Notes under the pieces: generated by a model
Databases searched by the model: none
What the model saw: only the letters and a program-made list of their open reading frames with translations
Told to the model about the DNA's origin: nothing
DNA from: Candidatus Accumulibacter regalis
GTDB lineage: Bacteria > Pseudomonadota > Gammaproteobacteria > Burkholderiales > Rhodocyclaceae
Direction: 5' to 3'
DNA length: 64,000 bases
NCBI GenBank assembly: GCA_000585075.1
Contig: JEMY01000026.1
Location: 16,335 to 80,334 of the forward strand
Shown: piece after piece, positions 1 to 12,093 of the stretch
Numbering within the stretch: the first letter of the stretch is position 1
How the letters are laid out: each line of letters opens with the position of its first letter
Program-made: the position numbers and the translations under genes

Positions 1-915
1 GTCATCGCCTCGCGCGAGTCGCGCCTTGCCATGTGGCAAGCGGAGTACGTGCGCGGGCGTCTCGCAGAACTATACCCACAGCGCAACATCGAGATCCTCG
101 GCATGACCACCCGTGGCGACCAGATCCTCGATCGCCCGCTGGCGGCCATCGGCGGCAAGGGTTTGTTCATCAAGGAACTCGAAGTGGCGATGCAGAACGG
201 CCAGGCCGATATCGCGGTGCATTCGATGAAGGACCTGCCGATGGACATGCCCGAGGGCTTTGTCCTGGGCGCCATCACGTCGCGCGAGAACCCGTGCGAC
301 GCCTTCGTTTCCAACCGCTTTGCCGGGCTCAACGATCTGCCGGCCAAGGCGGTGATCGGCACCTCGAGCCTGCGCCGCGAGGCGAGTCTGCGCGCTCGCT
401 ACCCTGATCTGGTCATCAGGAGCCTGCGCGGCAACCTCGATACGCGTCTGCGGAAGCTTGATGCGGGTGAGTACGACGCCATAATCCTCGCTGCCGCGGG
501 CCTGATTCGACTTGGGCTGGTCGGTCGAATTGCGTCCGTGTTGACCCCCGAGCAGTCCCTGCCGGCGCCGGGCCAGGGCGTGCTCGGTATCGAGGTGCCA
601 GCCCAGCGCGCTGATTTGATCGCCTTGGTGGCTCCGCTCAACGATCCGGCTGCGGCTCAATGCGTGCGCGCGGAGCGTGCCTTTTCACGCGCCCTGGGCG
701 GCAGCTGCCAGCTTCCTCTGGCTGCGCATGCGATGCTCGAGGGCGGTTTGCTCTGGCTACGTGGCTTTGTCGCTTTACCAGACGGCAGACAGCTGCTTGC
801 GGGTGAGTTGCGCGGCGCTCCAGACGACGACGAGGCCGTCGGCCGTGCCCTGGCGCAGATGCTGCGCGACCAGGGGGCAGGCGCCATACTTGACCAGCTT
901 GCAGCAGGGCAATGA
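1..915 (+). CDS. hemC: Hydroxymethylbilane synthase (porphobilinogen deaminase), 5' end outside window
   Basis: Frame open from base 1 ([21 protein letters not shown]...); [25 protein letters not shown] and [13 protein letters not shown] motifs; followed by hemD. Confidence 0.97.
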   Translation, partial: VIASRESRLAMWQAEYVRGRLAELYPQRNIEILGMTTRGDQILDRPLAAIGGKGLFIKELEVAMQNGQADIAVHSMKDLPMDMPEGFVLGAITSRENPCDAFVSNRFAGLNDLPAKAVIGTSSLRREASLRARYPDLVIRSLRGNLDTRLRKLDAGEYDAIILAAAGLIRLGLVGRIASVLTPEQSLPAPGQGVLGIEVPAQRADLIALVAPLNDPAAAQCVRAERAFSRALGGSCQLPLAAHAMLEGGLLWLRGFVALPDGRQLLAGELRGAPDDDEAVGRALAQMLRDQGAGAILDQLAAGQ

Positions 916-1685
916 CCGAGGCATTACGCGGCAAGACAATCGTCGTCACGCGGCCGCGTGCGCAAGCGCCCCGTCTGGCTGCCTGGATCGCCGAACACGG
1001 CGGCGAGCCGCTGCTTTTTCCGTTACTCGAGATAACGCCAGTTGACGACCCGGAGCAGTTGCGCTTGGCAATCGCTGCCCTTGACGGCTATTCGCTGGCG
1101 ATCTTCATCAGCCCGAATGCCGTCGAGCACAGTGTCCCGGAAATCCTTGCGGCTCGCCAGTGGCCGGCCGGTTTGCAGGCGGTCGCCATTGGTCAGGGGA
1201 GCCTTTCCTTACTGCTCGCGTACGGGATCAGGAACCCGCTCGCTCCGCTCGAACGCTTCGATTCGGAGTCCCTGCTCGAACTTCCGGCATTGCAGAGCCC
1301 CGCTGTCGCCGGCCAACGGGTGGTCATCTTTCGCGGCAACGGTGGCCGTGAGTTCCTTGCCGACAGCTTGCGGGAGCGCGGGGCGCAGGTCGACTACGTG
1401 AGCTGTTACCAGCGTTCGTCGCCGGCTAGTGCCGCCGTGCTCGAAGCGCTCTGGCGCAACGGCCGCCTCGACGCCCTGACCGTCTCCTCCAGCGAGGGTT
1501 TGCGGAACCTTGTCGACCTGCTCGACGCCTCCGCGCGTGCGTCTCTGTGTACCACTCCGGTGTTCGTGCCACACCAGCGAATCGCCGACTTGGCGCAGAA
1601 ACTTGGTTTGCAGCGGGTGATTCTGACCGAACCGGCAGATGCTGGGATCATTGCTGCTCTGAACGTATATAATTGGCGGTCATGA
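912..1685 (+). CDS. hemD: Uroporphyrinogen-III synthase
   Basis: [26 protein letters not shown]...; overlaps the hemC stop. Confidence 0.93.
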   Translation: MTEALRGKTIVVTRPRAQAPRLAAWIAEHGGEPLLFPLLEITPVDDPEQLRLAIAALDGYSLAIFISPNAVEHSVPEILAARQWPAGLQAVAIGQGSLSLLLAYGIRNPLAPLERFDSESLLELPALQSPAVAGQRVVIFRGNGGREFLADSLRERGAQVDYVSCYQRSSPASAAVLEALWRNGRLDALTVSSSEGLRNLVDLLDASARASLCTTPVFVPHQRIADLAQKLGLQRVILTEPADAGIIAALNVYNWRS

Positions 1686-3133
1686 TGAAAGAAGAAATCG
1701 ACCCAAGGTCTCCACTTTCCGAACAAGCGGCCGCAGAGACGGCTGCCAAGCCGCCGCCAGAGGAGCAACCGTCGGCGGGTTCTCGAGCAGAGCCCGAGAG
1801 CGAGTCGTTGCCCGCGGGCGAACAGCGGCCGGAGATGGTTTCCCCGGCGAAGGCCGAGCCGGTCCCGGAAGCTGAGTCGCCGGTCGACAAGGAGCCGTTG
1901 CCGGACAGTCGAGCAACGACGGTCGAGGGTCCGCCAAGCGCCGAGGTGCAGGCATCTGCAAAGAGTGCTGCTCAGACACCATCGCCAGCCAGTCAGCCAA
2001 CGCCTGCCAGTGCGCAGGGTACAGGCGACCAGCCGCCGGCAAGCCGGGCGGCGGCGGATCAGCAGCCACCCGGCTGGCGCAGTCCGTGGTTGCTGGTGGT
2101 GCTGGTGGCCCTTGGGCTGGCCGGCTGGCAGTGGTTCGAAACCCGGCAGAAGCTGGCCGATACGCAACAGGAGTTGGCCCGTCGCCTCGCCGACAGCGAT
2201 TCGAGTGGCGCCGAAATCCGTGCGCTATCCAAGGGCGCGACCGAGCAGGTGGCTGGCGTCCTCGGTCGCCTTGCGGCCCTTGAGGGGAAAATTGCCGAAT
2301 CGCAGAGCCAGCAGGCGATGCTCGAGAAGTTGTACCAGGATATCGCCCGCAACCGGGATGAGTGGGCGCTCGCCGAAGTCGAGCAAAGTGTGACCCTGGC
2401 CGCGCAGCAGTTGCAGCTGGCGGGCAATGTGCAGGCAGCCGTGCTCGCCCTGCAAACCGCCGACGCCCGCCTGGCGGCGAGCAGCCGGCCACAGTTCGTC
2501 AGCCTGCGCAAGGTTTTGAGCAATGATCTCGATCGCCTGCGTGCTTTGCCGCAGATCGACGTTGCGGCCATGAGTTTGCGCCTGGAAAGTGTCATAAATG
2601 CCATCGACACGATTCCCCTTGCTGTCGATGGGCGGTCCCGGCCGAATGGCGAGGGCGCAAAAGAAAGCGCAGACGGTGCGGCGGCGGAAGCGTCGTCGCC
2701 GCCGGCCGCTGAATGGCCTTCGGTAAGCAGCGTCGAGTTCTGGCAGCAACTGGTCAGCGCCGAGTTGTGGCAGCGATTGGGTCGCGAGATCTGGGGCGAA
2801 GTCAAGTCGCTGATCCGGATCCAGCGCGTTGACCGCGATGAGCCGGCCTTGCTCGCGCCGGGCCAGGCGTTCTTCTTGCGCGAAAACCTCAAGTTGCGTC
2901 TTCTCAACGCGCGCCTGGCTTTGCTGGCGCGCGATCAATGGACTTTCCAGAACGAGCTGAAGCATGCCCGGGCGTGGATCGATCGCTACTTTGACACCAG
3001 CGATAGCTCGTTGCAGACCGCGCAAAGCAATCTGGATCAGCTCGTTGCCACCGAGATCAACATCGAGATGCCGACGCTCAATGAAAGCCTGTCGGCGGTC
3101 AAGACCTTCAAGCTCGGTCAGGAGCGCCAGTGA
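1673..3133 (+). CDS. hemX: HemX-like membrane protein
   Basis: Pro/Ala/Glu-rich N-terminus, single TM segment (WLLVVLVALGLAGWQWFETRQKL), coiled-coil C-terminal part; position between hemD and hemY. Confidence 0.88.
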   Translation: MAVMMKEEIDPRSPLSEQAAAETAAKPPPEEQPSAGSRAEPESESLPAGEQRPEMVSPAKAEPVPEAESPVDKEPLPDSRATTVEGPPSAEVQASAKSAAQTPSPASQPTPASAQGTGDQPPASRAAADQQPPGWRSPWLLVVLVALGLAGWQWFETRQKLADTQQELARRLADSDSSGAEIRALSKGATEQVAGVLGRLAALEGKIAESQSQQAMLEKLYQDIARNRDEWALAEVEQSVTLAAQQLQLAGNVQAAVLALQTADARLAASSRPQFVSLRKVLSNDLDRLRALPQIDVAAMSLRLESVINAIDTIPLAVDGRSRPNGEGAKESADGAAAEASSPPAAEWPSVSSVEFWQQLVSAELWQRLGREIWGEVKSLIRIQRVDRDEPALLAPGQAFFLRENLKLRLLNARLALLARDQWTFQNELKHARAWIDRYFDTSDSSLQTAQSNLDQLVATEINIEMPTLNESLSAVKTFKLGQERQ

Positions 3134-4362
3134 GAGGGCTACTTTGGCTACTGGCACTTGCTGCCACGGCTGTCGGCATTTCGCTGGCAGCAAGGTACAA
3201 CGACGGCTACCTGCTGCTGATCGTCCCGCCGTATCGCATCGAGATCGCACTCAGTCTGGCGATTCTCCTCTTCTTTACCTCCTTCGCCCTGCTCTACCTG
3301 CTGCTGCGGACAATTGGGCTGACGCTCTCCCTGCCCGGCCGTATTGGTGACTATCGGGCACGGCGCCGTCGCGAGAAGGCCGCGGCGTCGCTTCATGAGG
3401 CCATTCGCCTGCTCTTCGAAGGGCGTTTCACGCAGGCTTTGAAGAAGGCCGGCGAGGCGCACGCTGCTGGCCACTCGCCGGGCGTGGCAGCCCTGCTCGC
3501 CGCACGGGCGGCGCATGGCCTTCGCGAACCCGAGAAGGAGCAGGAGTGGCTCGGCCGCGTCAACGACGCGCGGCTGGATCCTGCCCGGTTGATGCTGGAA
3601 GCCGAAATGGCCATCGACCATGAGCACTATGCCGAGGCGGTGAGCTTGCTGCACGCCCTGCAGAACATTTCCGGTCGGCACATCGCCGCGTTGCGCCTTG
3701 AACTACGTGCGCAGCAGGGTTGCGGCAACTGGCCGGAGGTGTTGCGGCTGGCCCGCCTGCTCGAGAAGCGCGAAGCTTTGGCCCCTGAATTGGCGCAGGA
3801 AATCAAGACTCAGGCGCACCAGGAAACCATCCGCCGGCAGCAGCAGGCCGACGAGGGCCAATTGCTCGCCTACCTGCGCGCCATACCGGCCAAGGAGCGC
3901 AGCCTGAGGCTGACGCACACCGCCTGCGAAGCTCTGCTTGAACACGGCGTTTACGACGATGCGCAGCGCATGATCGAGAAACAACTCGAGGGGCAGTGGG
4001 ATTCGGAGCTGGTGCAACTGTATGGCCAGGTGCGGGGTAGCGACCTGACTTCGTGTATTGCTCGCGCCGAGAAATGGCTGCCGCAGCATCCCGACGACGC
4101 ACAACTGCTGCTCGCCTTGGGCCGCCTGTGTTTGCACCAGCGTTTGTGGGGTAAAGCCCAAATCTACCTCGAGGCCTCACTGTCGCTGGTCGATCAGCGC
4201 GCGGTCAGGCTTGAGTTGGCTCGCCTCTTCGAGCAGACCGAACGCTGGGATGACGCCATGCCGCACTACCGGGCCGCCGCCGAGCAGGTCGCCCTGCGTC
4301 CTACGCCGCTTCTTCGCCTTGGCCTAAGCTCTCCTCGCTCAGTGCCTCGTTTGCCCGGCTAG
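3130..4362 (+). CDS. hemY: HemY family TPR membrane protein
   Basis: N-terminal TM segments, TPR-like body, hemCDXY order. Confidence 0.88.
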   Translation: MRGLLWLLALAATAVGISLAARYNDGYLLLIVPPYRIEIALSLAILLFFTSFALLYLLLRTIGLTLSLPGRIGDYRARRRREKAAASLHEAIRLLFEGRFTQALKKAGEAHAAGHSPGVAALLAARAAHGLREPEKEQEWLGRVNDARLDPARLMLEAEMAIDHEHYAEAVSLLHALQNISGRHIAALRLELRAQQGCGNWPEVLRLARLLEKREALAPELAQEIKTQAHQETIRRQQQADEGQLLAYLRAIPAKERSLRLTHTACEALLEHGVYDDAQRMIEKQLEGQWDSELVQLYGQVRGSDLTSCIARAEKWLPQHPDDAQLLLALGRLCLHQRLWGKAQIYLEASLSLVDQRAVRLELARLFEQTERWDDAMPHYRAAAEQVALRPTPLLRLGLSSPRSVPRLPG

Positions 4363-4387
4363 GTCTGTCTATCGGTCTCTCGCCCGC

Positions 4388-5332
4388 TTAGACCCACTCT
4401 CGCGGTTCGAGCAGCGCGTAGAGTTCTGCTTCCGGGCTGCCGGCCGCGGGTCGCCAGTCGTAACGCCATTTGACCGTCGGTGGCAGCGACATCAGGATCG
4501 ACTCGGTTCGTCCGCCCGACTGCAGGCCAAACAGCGTTCCGCGATCCCAGACCAGATTGAATTCGACGTAGCGCCCCCGCCGATACGCCTGGAAGTCGCG
4601 CTCGCGTTCTCCGTATGGCGTTCCTTGGCGCTTGTCGATGATCGGCAGGTAGGCTTCGGTAAACGCTTCTCCGACGGCCTGAGTCAGCGCGAAGCAACGC
4701 TCGAACCCCCCCTCGCTCAGGTCGTCGAAGAACACGCCACCGACGCCACGTGGCTCATTGCGGTGTTTGAGGAAAAAGTACTCGTCGCACCATTTCTTGT
4801 AGCGCGCATGGACGTCTTTCCCGAAAGGGAGCAGCGCCTGCTTGCACGTGGCGTGAAAATGCCGGATGTCTTCGCTGAATGGGTAGTAGGGGGTCAGGTC
4901 CATGCCACCGCCGAACCACCACACCGGTCCGGCATCGCTCCTGGTCGCCACCAGCGCGCGCACGTTCATGTGCGCGGTCGGGCAGTAGGGGTTTTGCGGG
5001 TGTAACACCAGCGAGACGCCCATCGCTTCGAAGGCGCGACCGGCCAGTTCTGGCCGCTTTGCGGTCGCCGAAGCGGGCAGCGTGGAACCGCTGACCTGCG
5101 AGAAGGCCACCCCACCGCGCTCGAAGACGCGACCGCCCTCGATGATGCACGTGCAGCCACTGCCGGCGAGCGGCTCACCGGCTGCCTTTTGCCAGCTATC
5201 GGCGCGGAATTGCCTGCCGTCGGCGCCCTCGACTGCTGCAAGCGCCGCGACGATGCGCGTCTGCAAGCCGGTGAAATAGCTCCTCAGGAGTGCCGCGTCG
5301 ATCATTTCGAGGCTTTGCCGGCCGACCCCCAC
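4388..5332 (-). CDS. hemF: Oxygen-dependent coproporphyrinogen III oxidase
   Basis: [19 protein letters not shown]-like, [30 protein letters not shown] motifs. Confidence 0.97.
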   Translation of the reverse strand: MGVGRQSLEMIDAALLRSYFTGLQTRIVAALAAVEGADGRQFRADSWQKAAGEPLAGSGCTCIIEGGRVFERGGVAFSQVSGSTLPASATAKRPELAGRAFEAMGVSLVLHPQNPYCPTAHMNVRALVATRSDAGPVWWFGGGMDLTPYYPFSEDIRHFHATCKQALLPFGKDVHARYKKWCDEYFFLKHRNEPRGVGGVFFDDLSEGGFERCFALTQAVGEAFTEAYLPIIDKRQGTPYGERERDFQAYRRGRYVEFNLVWDRGTLFGLQSGGRTESILMSLPPTVKWRYDWRPAAGSPEAELYALLEPREWV

Positions 5333-5357
5333 CAGATCCCCTGCCTGCTCTGACTCC

Positions 5358-6647
5358 TCATCGTGGCACGGCGCGGTGGCCGATGTCGTGGCGATACTGC
5401 ATACCGTCGAAGTGAATTCCGATAATCAGATTGTAGGCGCGCTTCTGTGCCTGCTTGACGTTGTCGCCGAGCGCCGTGACGCAGAGTACGCGGCCACCGG
5501 CGGTGACCGTCTGGCCCTCGTGTTCGCGGGTCCCGGCGTGGAAAACATGACTGTCTTCGCTGCTTGCGCCGCCTTTCGGCAGGCCGCTGATCACGTCGCC
5601 CGTGCGCGGGGCGCCGGGGTAGTTGGCGGCCGCGAGAACGACGCCCAGGGCGACGCGCCGATCCCAGGTCGCTTCGACCTGGTCGAGCCGGCCGGCGACC
5701 GCGTGGTCGAGCAGCATGAACAGGTCCGACTTCAGGCGCATCAGGATCGGTTGCGCTTCCGGGTCGCCGAGGCGGCAATTGAATTCAACCGTCTTGACCG
5801 ATCCGTCCTTGCCGATCATCAGCCCGGCGTAGAGGAAACCGGTGTAGGGGATTCCCTCGGCGGCCATTCCGCGCACCGTCGGCAGGATGATTTCGCGCAT
5901 CGTCCGGGCGTGCACCTCAGGCGTCACCACCAGCGCTGGCGAGTAGGCGCCCATGCCGCCGGTGTTGGGGCCGGTATCGCCGTCGCCGATACGCTTGTGG
6001 TCCTGACTCGACGCCAGCGGCAGGACGTCCTTGCCGTCGACCAGGACGATGAAGCTGGCTTCCTCGCCCTCCAGGAACTCCTCGACGACCACCTGCGTCG
6101 GTGTGCCACCTTCCGGTGCGCACGCGCCATTCTCTGGCAGCATGCGGTCGAGCGCAGCGTGCGCCTCGACGAGCGTCATCGCCACCACCACCCCCTTGCC
6201 GGCGGCGAGGCCATCGGCCTTGATGACGATTGGCGCACCCTGCTGGTCTACGTAGGCGTGCGCCGAAGCGCGGTCGGTGAAGCTTGCGAAGCGCGCCGTC
6301 GGGATACCGTGCCTGGCCATGAAGCGTTTGGCAAAGTCCTTCGAGCTTTCAAGTTGCGCGGCTTCCTTGCTCGGGCCGAAGATCTTCAGGCCGCGGGCGC
6401 GAAAAAGGTTGACTATGCCCGCCGCCAGCGGCGCTTCGGGGCCGACGATGGTCAGCGACACCTTTTCTTCTTCGGCGAAGTCGGCGAGCGCGTCGAGATC
6501 GGTGATGGCCACATTCTCCAGCGCCCGGTCCGCAGCTGTGCCGGCGTTGCCAGGCGCGACGAAGACCTTCTGCAGGCCGGGCGTCTTGGCCAGACACCAG
6601 GCGAGTGCGTGTTCGCGACCGCCCGAACCGATGACCAGTAACTTCAT
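5358..6647 (-). CDS. purD: Phosphoribosylamine--glycine ligase
   Basis: [17 protein letters not shown] start at 6647; ATP-grasp motifs; [16 protein letters not shown]. Confidence 0.97.
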   Translation of the reverse strand: MKLLVIGSGGREHALAWCLAKTPGLQKVFVAPGNAGTAADRALENVAITDLDALADFAEEEKVSLTIVGPEAPLAAGIVNLFRARGLKIFGPSKEAAQLESSKDFAKRFMARHGIPTARFASFTDRASAHAYVDQQGAPIVIKADGLAAGKGVVVAMTLVEAHAALDRMLPENGACAPEGGTPTQVVVEEFLEGEEASFIVLVDGKDVLPLASSQDHKRIGDGDTGPNTGGMGAYSPALVVTPEVHARTMREIILPTVRGMAAEGIPYTGFLYAGLMIGKDGSVKTVEFNCRLGDPEAQPILMRLKSDLFMLLDHAVAGRLDQVEATWDRRVALGVVLAAANYPGAPRTGDVISGLPKGGASSEDSHVFHAGTREHEGQTVTAGGRVLCVTALGDNVKQAQKRAYNLIIGIHFDGMQYRHDIGHRAVPR

Positions 6648-6785
6648 AAAAATCCTCTCCCCCGAGAGCGGCCGCGGCGGCATGCTGCTGGTCCGCAGCA
6701 GAACGATTGCCGTCGACAATTCCGCCGGTATTTAGATCAGCTCAAAAAGCCCGTCACACATCGTGTCTTTGCCGCCGCATCGCGA

Positions 6786-8351
6786 TCAGTGCCGGAAGTG
6801 ACGGGCGCCGGTGAACACCATCGTCAGTCCATGCTCGTTGGCGGCGGCAATCACCTCCTCGTCGCGCATCGACCCTCCCGGCTGGATGACCGCCTTGGCG
6901 CCCGCCGCCGCGAGGACGTCGATGCCGTCACGGAAGGGGAAGAAAGCGTCGGAGGCGACCACCGAACCGGCCAGTTCGAGACACGCGTTCTGGGCCTTGC
7001 TTACGGCAATTCGCGTCGAGTCGACGCGGCTCATCTGGCCGGCGCCAACGCCCAGGGTCATGCCGTGGCCACAGAAGACGATGGCATTGGACTTGACGAA
7101 CTTGGCGACGCGGTAGGCAAAAAGCAGGTTCTCGATCTGCGACGCGCTCGGCACCAGGGCGCTGACCACCCTGAGGTCGGACGCCTGCACGTTGAATCGG
7201 TCCGGTGTCTGCAGCAACAGGCCGCCGCCGATGCGCTTCATCTCGAAGTCGTGGTAGACCTTGGCCAGTGGCAGTTCCAGGACGCGCAGGTTTTGCTTGC
7301 CGGACAGCAGTTCCCTGGCCGCGGCGGTGAACCCGGGAGCGAGAAGAACCTCGACGAAATGCTTGCGCGAATTCATGGCCACGATGACGTCGGCGTCTAC
7401 CGTGCCGTTGAAAGCAATGATGCCGCCAAACGCCGACGTCGAGTCGGTCTGAAAGGCTTTTTCGTACGCCGACAGCAGATCGGCGCTGATCGCGACGCCG
7501 CAGGGATTGGCGTGCTTGACGATCACGCAGGCGGGCGTGTCGAAGGTCTTGACGCATTCCCAGGCGGCGTCCGCGTCGGCGATGTTGTTGTACGACAGCT
7601 CCTTGCCCTGTAGCTGCCGGTAGTTGGCGATCGAGCCTGCGACCGGCTCTGGATCACGGTAGAAGGCGGCCTGCTGGTGTGGGTTCTCGCCGTAACGCAG
7701 CGTCTCGCCGCGATCGAAAGCCAGCTGCAGCCGCTCGGGAAAGGGCTTTGCCTGTTCGCTTTCGTCAAGAGAGGTCAGCCAGTTGGCGATGGCCGCGTCG
7801 TAGCGTGCGGTATGTACGAAGGCTTTCTTGGCCAGGGCGAAGCGGGTGGCTGCGCTCAGCCCGCCACCGTTGCTCGCCATTTCCGAGAGGAGTGCCGGGT
7901 AGTCTTCGGGATCGGTGACCACGGCCACGCCGGCGTAGTTCTTGGCCGCCGAACGGACCATGGCTGGACCGCCAATGTCGATGTTCTCGATGGCCTCGGC
8001 GAGCGTGACGTCGGGTTTGGCAATCGTCTCGCGGAAAGGGTAGAGGTTGACGCAAACCAGATCGATCGCCGGAATGCCGTGCTCCTCGATAGTCGCCAGG
8101 TGTTCCGGCAGATCGCGGCGGGCGAGGATGCCGCCGTGCACCTTCGGATGCAGCGTTTTCACGCGGCCGTCGAGCATTTCCGGGAAGCCCGTGTAATCGC
8201 CGACCTCGGTGACCTCAAGCCCGGCATCGCGCAGCATTTTGGCCGTGCCGCCGGTCGACAGCAGTCTGACGCCGTAGGCGGCAAGGCCCTGGGCAAATTC
8301 GCGAGCACGATTCTTGTTGGAGAGGCTGATCAGGGCTTGGCGTATTTTCAT
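6786..8351 (-). CDS. purH: Bifunctional AICAR formyltransferase/IMP cyclohydrolase
   Basis: [45 protein letters not shown] start; KHANPCGVA motif. Confidence 0.97.
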   Translation of the reverse strand: MKIRQALISLSNKNRAREFAQGLAAYGVRLLSTGGTAKMLRDAGLEVTEVGDYTGFPEMLDGRVKTLHPKVHGGILARRDLPEHLATIEEHGIPAIDLVCVNLYPFRETIAKPDVTLAEAIENIDIGGPAMVRSAAKNYAGVAVVTDPEDYPALLSEMASNGGGLSAATRFALAKKAFVHTARYDAAIANWLTSLDESEQAKPFPERLQLAFDRGETLRYGENPHQQAAFYRDPEPVAGSIANYRQLQGKELSYNNIADADAAWECVKTFDTPACVIVKHANPCGVAISADLLSAYEKAFQTDSTSAFGGIIAFNGTVDADVIVAMNSRKHFVEVLLAPGFTAAARELLSGKQNLRVLELPLAKVYHDFEMKRIGGGLLLQTPDRFNVQASDLRVVSALVPSASQIENLLFAYRVAKFVKSNAIVFCGHGMTLGVGAGQMSRVDSTRIAVSKAQNACLELAGSVVASDAFFPFRDGIDVLAAAGAKAVIQPGGSMRDEEVIAAANEHGLTMVFTGARHFRH

Positions 8352-8400
8352 GGTGGGCAGGTTTGCGACAGGGTAGGGAGGATTGGAGCAAGAGGTCGGT

Positions 8401-8652
8401 TCAGGCGATGAGCCGGTGATCGACCAGCTTCTTGCGCAGGGTGTTGCGGTTGATTCCGAGAATTTCGGCAGCGAAAGTCTGGTTGCCGCCGGCCTGTTTG
8501 AGCACGACTTCGAGCATCGGGCGTTCAACGCTCTTGATCACCATCTCGTATACCGGTGCCGGCTTTTCGCCGTCAAGGTGCTGAAAATAGTTTTCCAGCG
8601 CCTTGCGGACGAAACTTGCAATGTCCTCATCCTCATCGTGTTGTCGCTTCAT
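8401..8652 (-). CDS. fis: Fis family DNA-binding regulator
   Basis: 83 aa with C-terminal [22 protein letters not shown]; overlaps dusB end. Confidence 0.93.
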   Translation of the reverse strand: MKRQHDEDEDIASFVRKALENYFQHLDGEKPAPVYEMVIKSVERPMLEVVLKQAGGNQTFAAEILGINRNTLRKKLVDHRLIA

Positions 8653-9701
8653 GCGGCGAGATCCTCACAATTGGCGTTGGCCAGCGCCGGCGTGGCCGGA
8701 TCGCTGCTGACGTAGGGCAGGTGCTCGTTGTGCTCGGCGAGCGCCAGGAAAAAGTCGTTGACCGCTTGCCGTTGCAGGGCGATCGTCGGCAATTGGTTCA
8801 TCATGTGGCGGAAGGCTGCCGATCCGACCAGCCCCTTCGTGTACCACGAGATATGCTTGCGCGCGACGCGCACGCCAGTTTCCGTGCCGTAGAAGAGGTA
8901 GAGGTCTTCAAGGTGGGCGAGCAGGATGCGGTGAATCTCGCTGACCCGCGGCGGCATCAGAGGCGTGCCGGTGTTCAGGAAGTGCTCGATCTCGCGGAAC
9001 AGCCAGGGACGACCCTGGGCCGCGCGGCCGATCATCAGCGCGTCGGCGCCGGTGCTCTCGAGAACGAACTTTGCCGTCTCCGGCGAGACGATGTCGCCGT
9101 TGGCGATCAGCGGAATGCGGGCCTCGGCCTTCACCGCGCGCATGGTGTCGTACTCGGCGTGACCGCTGTAGCCACAGGCGCGCGTCCGGCCATGCATGGC
9201 CAGAGCCCGGATCCCGGACTGCTCGGCAATTTTCAGAATGCTCAGGGCGTTACGGTTGCCGGTGTCCCAGCCGGTCCGGATCTTCAGCGTCACCGGCGTC
9301 TGCGGTACCGCCTTGACCACCGCCGACAGGATCTTGCCGACCAGGGGCTCGTCGCGGAGCAGGGCAGAGCCGGCCATCACATTGCAGATCTTCTTGGCCG
9401 GGCAGCCCATGTTGATATCGATGATCTGCGCTCCGCGGTCGACGTTGTAGCGCGCCGCATCGGCCATCATCGCCGGGTCTGCGCCGGCGATCTGCACCGA
9501 GATCGGCGCCACTTCGCCATCGTGATTGGCGCGGCGGCGGGTTTTCGCGCTTCCGTAGAGCAGTGAGTTCGAAGTCACCATCTCGGAGACGGCGAGGCCG
9601 GCGCCAAGGCTCTTGCAGAGCTGTCTGAAAGGCCGGTCGGTCACACCTGCCATCGGCGCGACAAACAGGTTGTTGCGAAGCGTAAATCCGAGGAATTCCA
9701 T
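8649..9701 (-). CDS. dusB: tRNA-dihydrouridine synthase B
   Basis: APMAGVTDRPFRQLCKSLGAGLAVSEMV, DINMGCPAKKICN motifs; dusB-fis pair. Confidence 0.96.
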   Translation of the reverse strand: MEFLGFTLRNNLFVAPMAGVTDRPFRQLCKSLGAGLAVSEMVTSNSLLYGSAKTRRRANHDGEVAPISVQIAGADPAMMADAARYNVDRGAQIIDINMGCPAKKICNVMAGSALLRDEPLVGKILSAVVKAVPQTPVTLKIRTGWDTGNRNALSILKIAEQSGIRALAMHGRTRACGYSGHAEYDTMRAVKAEARIPLIANGDIVSPETAKFVLESTGADALMIGRAAQGRPWLFREIEHFLNTGTPLMPPRVSEIHRILLAHLEDLYLFYGTETGVRVARKHISWYTKGLVGSAAFRHMMNQLPTIALQRQAVNDFFLALAEHNEHLPYVSSDPATPALANANCEDLAA

Positions 9702-9926
9702 GGCGGTGCGGTGCCGGGGCGCAAGGCAAGACCGGGATTCTACCGCGATTGGCGCCCGAAAAACAGACGATCTTGCGTGCCGGCGACATTGATCGCCTTG
9801 GCGATGGCGTCACGGCATCGGCAGGCCTGCCGCCGGACTGGGCCTTGAGCTCAGCCGTCGCTACCTGCTTCCTGCGGCGTCAGCGTGCGCGGCGCTTCTC
9901 GCCCTGACGGCCACCCGAATTGGCCG

Positions 9927-10208
9927 TCAGGCGCTGTCCTGAGCCTTGTTGGCCGTGTCCGGCATGACGATGTTCACCTCGAGTACTTCCATGTTTCCCT
10001 GCTTCTCGATCGATACCTTGATATCTTCCGGGTTCACCGAGACGTACTTCGAGATCACCGCCATCAACTCCTGCTGCAATGCCGGCAGGAAGTCGGGCGT
10101 GTTGTTACTTTCATTGCGTTCGTGGGCAATGATCAGTTGCAGGCGTTCCTTGGCAATGGACGCCGTCTTGGGCTTGCTGCCGCCGAAGATCAGGGAGAAC
10201 AGGGACAT
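9927..10208 (-). CDS. minE: Cell division topological specificity factor MinE
   Basis: 93 aa, [14 protein letters not shown] motif; minCDE order. Confidence 0.95.
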   Translation of the reverse strand: MSLFSLIFGGSKPKTASIAKERLQLIIAHERNESNNTPDFLPALQQELMAVISKYVSVNPEDIKVSIEKQGNMEVLEVNIVMPDTANKAQDSA

Positions 10209-10210
10209 CC

Positions 10211-11032
10211 TTATTTACCCCCGAAGAATCGCTTGAACAGGCCGGGCTTCTCGTAGTCGACGTAACGCAGGGGGATGGTTTCGCCGAGGAAGCGGCCGAC
10301 CACGTCAAGGTAGGCGCCGGCAACATCGCTGTTGGCGAGGTGGATCGCAGGCGAGCCGGCGTTCGAAGACTGAAGTACCGCTTCAGACTCGGGAATGACG
10401 CCGATGATCGGCACGCGCAGAATCTCCTGCACATCCTTGTACGAGAGCATTTCCCCCTCTTCGACGCGTTTTGGCGAGTAGCGGGTGATCAGCAGATGTT
10501 CCTTGACCGGCTCGCCGCCGCTCAGGGCACGGCGTGACTTGGCCTGGATGATGCCGAGAATGCGGTCCGAGTCGCGTACCGAGGAAACTTCCGGGTTGCT
10601 GACCACCAGCGCTTCGTCGGCAAAGGTCAGGGCCAGAACCGCCCCGCGCTCGATGCCCGCCGGCGAATCGCAGACGACGTAATCGAAGGCCATGTGTTCG
10701 AGTTCCTTGAGGACTTTCTCGACCCCTTCTTCGCTGAGCGCGTCCTTGTCGCGAGTCTGTGAAGCCGGCAGGACGAAGAGATTGCCGTTCTCGCAGTGCT
10801 TGTCCTTGATCAGCGCCTGGGTGAGCGTTGCTTCTCCGTTGAGAACGTTGACCAGGTCGTAGACCACGCGGCGCTCGCAGCCCATGATCAGATCCAGGTT
10901 GCGCAGACCGACGTCAAAATCGATGACGGCAGTTTTGTAACCACGCAGGGCGAGCCCTGATGCGAAGCTGGCGCTGGTGGTGGTCTTGCCGACTCCACCC
11001 TTGCCCGACGTTACGACGACAATACGTGTCAC
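10211..11032 (-). CDS. minD: Septum site-determining ATPase MinD
   Basis: [12 protein letters not shown] deviant Walker [24 protein letters not shown]. Confidence 0.97.
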   Translation of the reverse strand: MTRIVVVTSGKGGVGKTTTSASFASGLALRGYKTAVIDFDVGLRNLDLIMGCERRVVYDLVNVLNGEATLTQALIKDKHCENGNLFVLPASQTRDKDALSEEGVEKVLKELEHMAFDYVVCDSPAGIERGAVLALTFADEALVVSNPEVSSVRDSDRILGIIQAKSRRALSGGEPVKEHLLITRYSPKRVEEGEMLSYKDVQEILRVPIIGVIPESEAVLQSSNAGSPAIHLANSDVAGAYLDVVGRFLGETIPLRYVDYEKPGLFKRFFGGK

Positions 11033-11134
11033 GGATCTTTCTCCGCAGATTAAAGACGGGATTCTACCCGCAGAATGGGCTTTCTGCTGATTCGCGCAGC
11101 GCTGGCAGTGCCATTGCCGCTGCCAGAGCCGCTG

Positions 11135-11944
11135 CTACTCGGTCCTGAGTGGCTCGACGACCAGCTTGCCGGAGCTGTCGCCAGTTTTTTCAGCGAGCCT
11201 GACCTGCACCGCTTTGCCCGCCAGATCGCTCGGTACGCCACTGTCGAAAGTCCGATACAGTCCGGCAACCGAGACCAGCTGGGCATCGAAGCGAGTGCTG
11301 AAGATGCGTGCCTCGGTATCGCCGCTGGCGCCCGCCAGTGCACGACCGTGCAAGGGGGCGTAGATGTGGATGTTGCCGTCGGCGATGACTTCGGCACCGG
11401 AGTTGACCGCGGCGAGAACGACCAGGTCGCCGCCACGTGCGTAGATCTGTTGCCCCGAACGCAAGGGCCGGGTGAGGAACAGCGTCGGCGACCTCGCGCC
11501 AGCGCTGGCGGCGGGTGCGGGCTTTTCTTCCGGTGCTGGCTCGGGCTTTGCTTCCGGCACTGGCGGCGGCGCGGCGGGCGCCGGAAGCTCGTCGTCGGCA
11601 CGGGGCGCCGCGCGTAGCGAACGATCGACGGCGGCGTAGGTCGGCAGGCCGGCCGTGCGGGCGCTTTCGCGAAGCTCATCGCTGCCGCCCCGGACACCGA
11701 TCACGTTCAGCCCGTGGGTCCTGAAGAGCTCCTTTAAGAACTGCCATTTGGCCGACGAGGCGGCAGCCGCCTGCGACAAGTCGAGCACGGCAGCCTCGCC
11801 ATCGAAAAAGGGATCGTCGCCGAACAGCGCGCTGGCGGCTTCGCCGAGTTCGCCCAGTTGCAGCGATCGCAGGCTGACCGTGACGATGGGCAGGGTGGTT
11901 CCCTTGAACTCGATCAGTGGTGGGGTCTTGTTGGTTGGCGGCAT
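11135..11944 (-). CDS. minC: Septum site-determining protein MinC
   Basis: [48 protein letters not shown]; upstream of minD. Confidence 0.95.
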   Translation of the reverse strand: MPPTNKTPPLIEFKGTTLPIVTVSLRSLQLGELGEAASALFGDDPFFDGEAAVLDLSQAAAASSAKWQFLKELFRTHGLNVIGVRGGSDELRESARTAGLPTYAAVDRSLRAAPRADDELPAPAAPPPVPEAKPEPAPEEKPAPAASAGARSPTLFLTRPLRSGQQIYARGGDLVVLAAVNSGAEVIADGNIHIYAPLHGRALAGASGDTEARIFSTRFDAQLVSVAGLYRTFDSGVPSDLAGKAVQVRLAEKTGDSSGKLVVEPLRTE

Positions 11945-12047
11945 GGGATCGTGAGGGCGCTCTTGCTGGAACTGGGGAATCGGCGAAGTCTAGCGGAATC
12001 GCCTGTAAAAGCGAACTGCGGCGACGACATTTTCGTGCTTTGCGGGC

Positions 12048-12079
12048 GCTCTTGGCTGCGCTTAAGCGCAGCCAAGAGC
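12048..12079. other. 32-bp perfect palindrome GCTCTTGGCTGCGCTT|AAGCGCAGCCAAGAGC
   Basis: Exact palindrome in the gap between minC and the ubiH-like gene; no T-run on either strand. Confidence 0.85.
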
Positions 12080-12093
12080 CTGGCGTCGACCGT

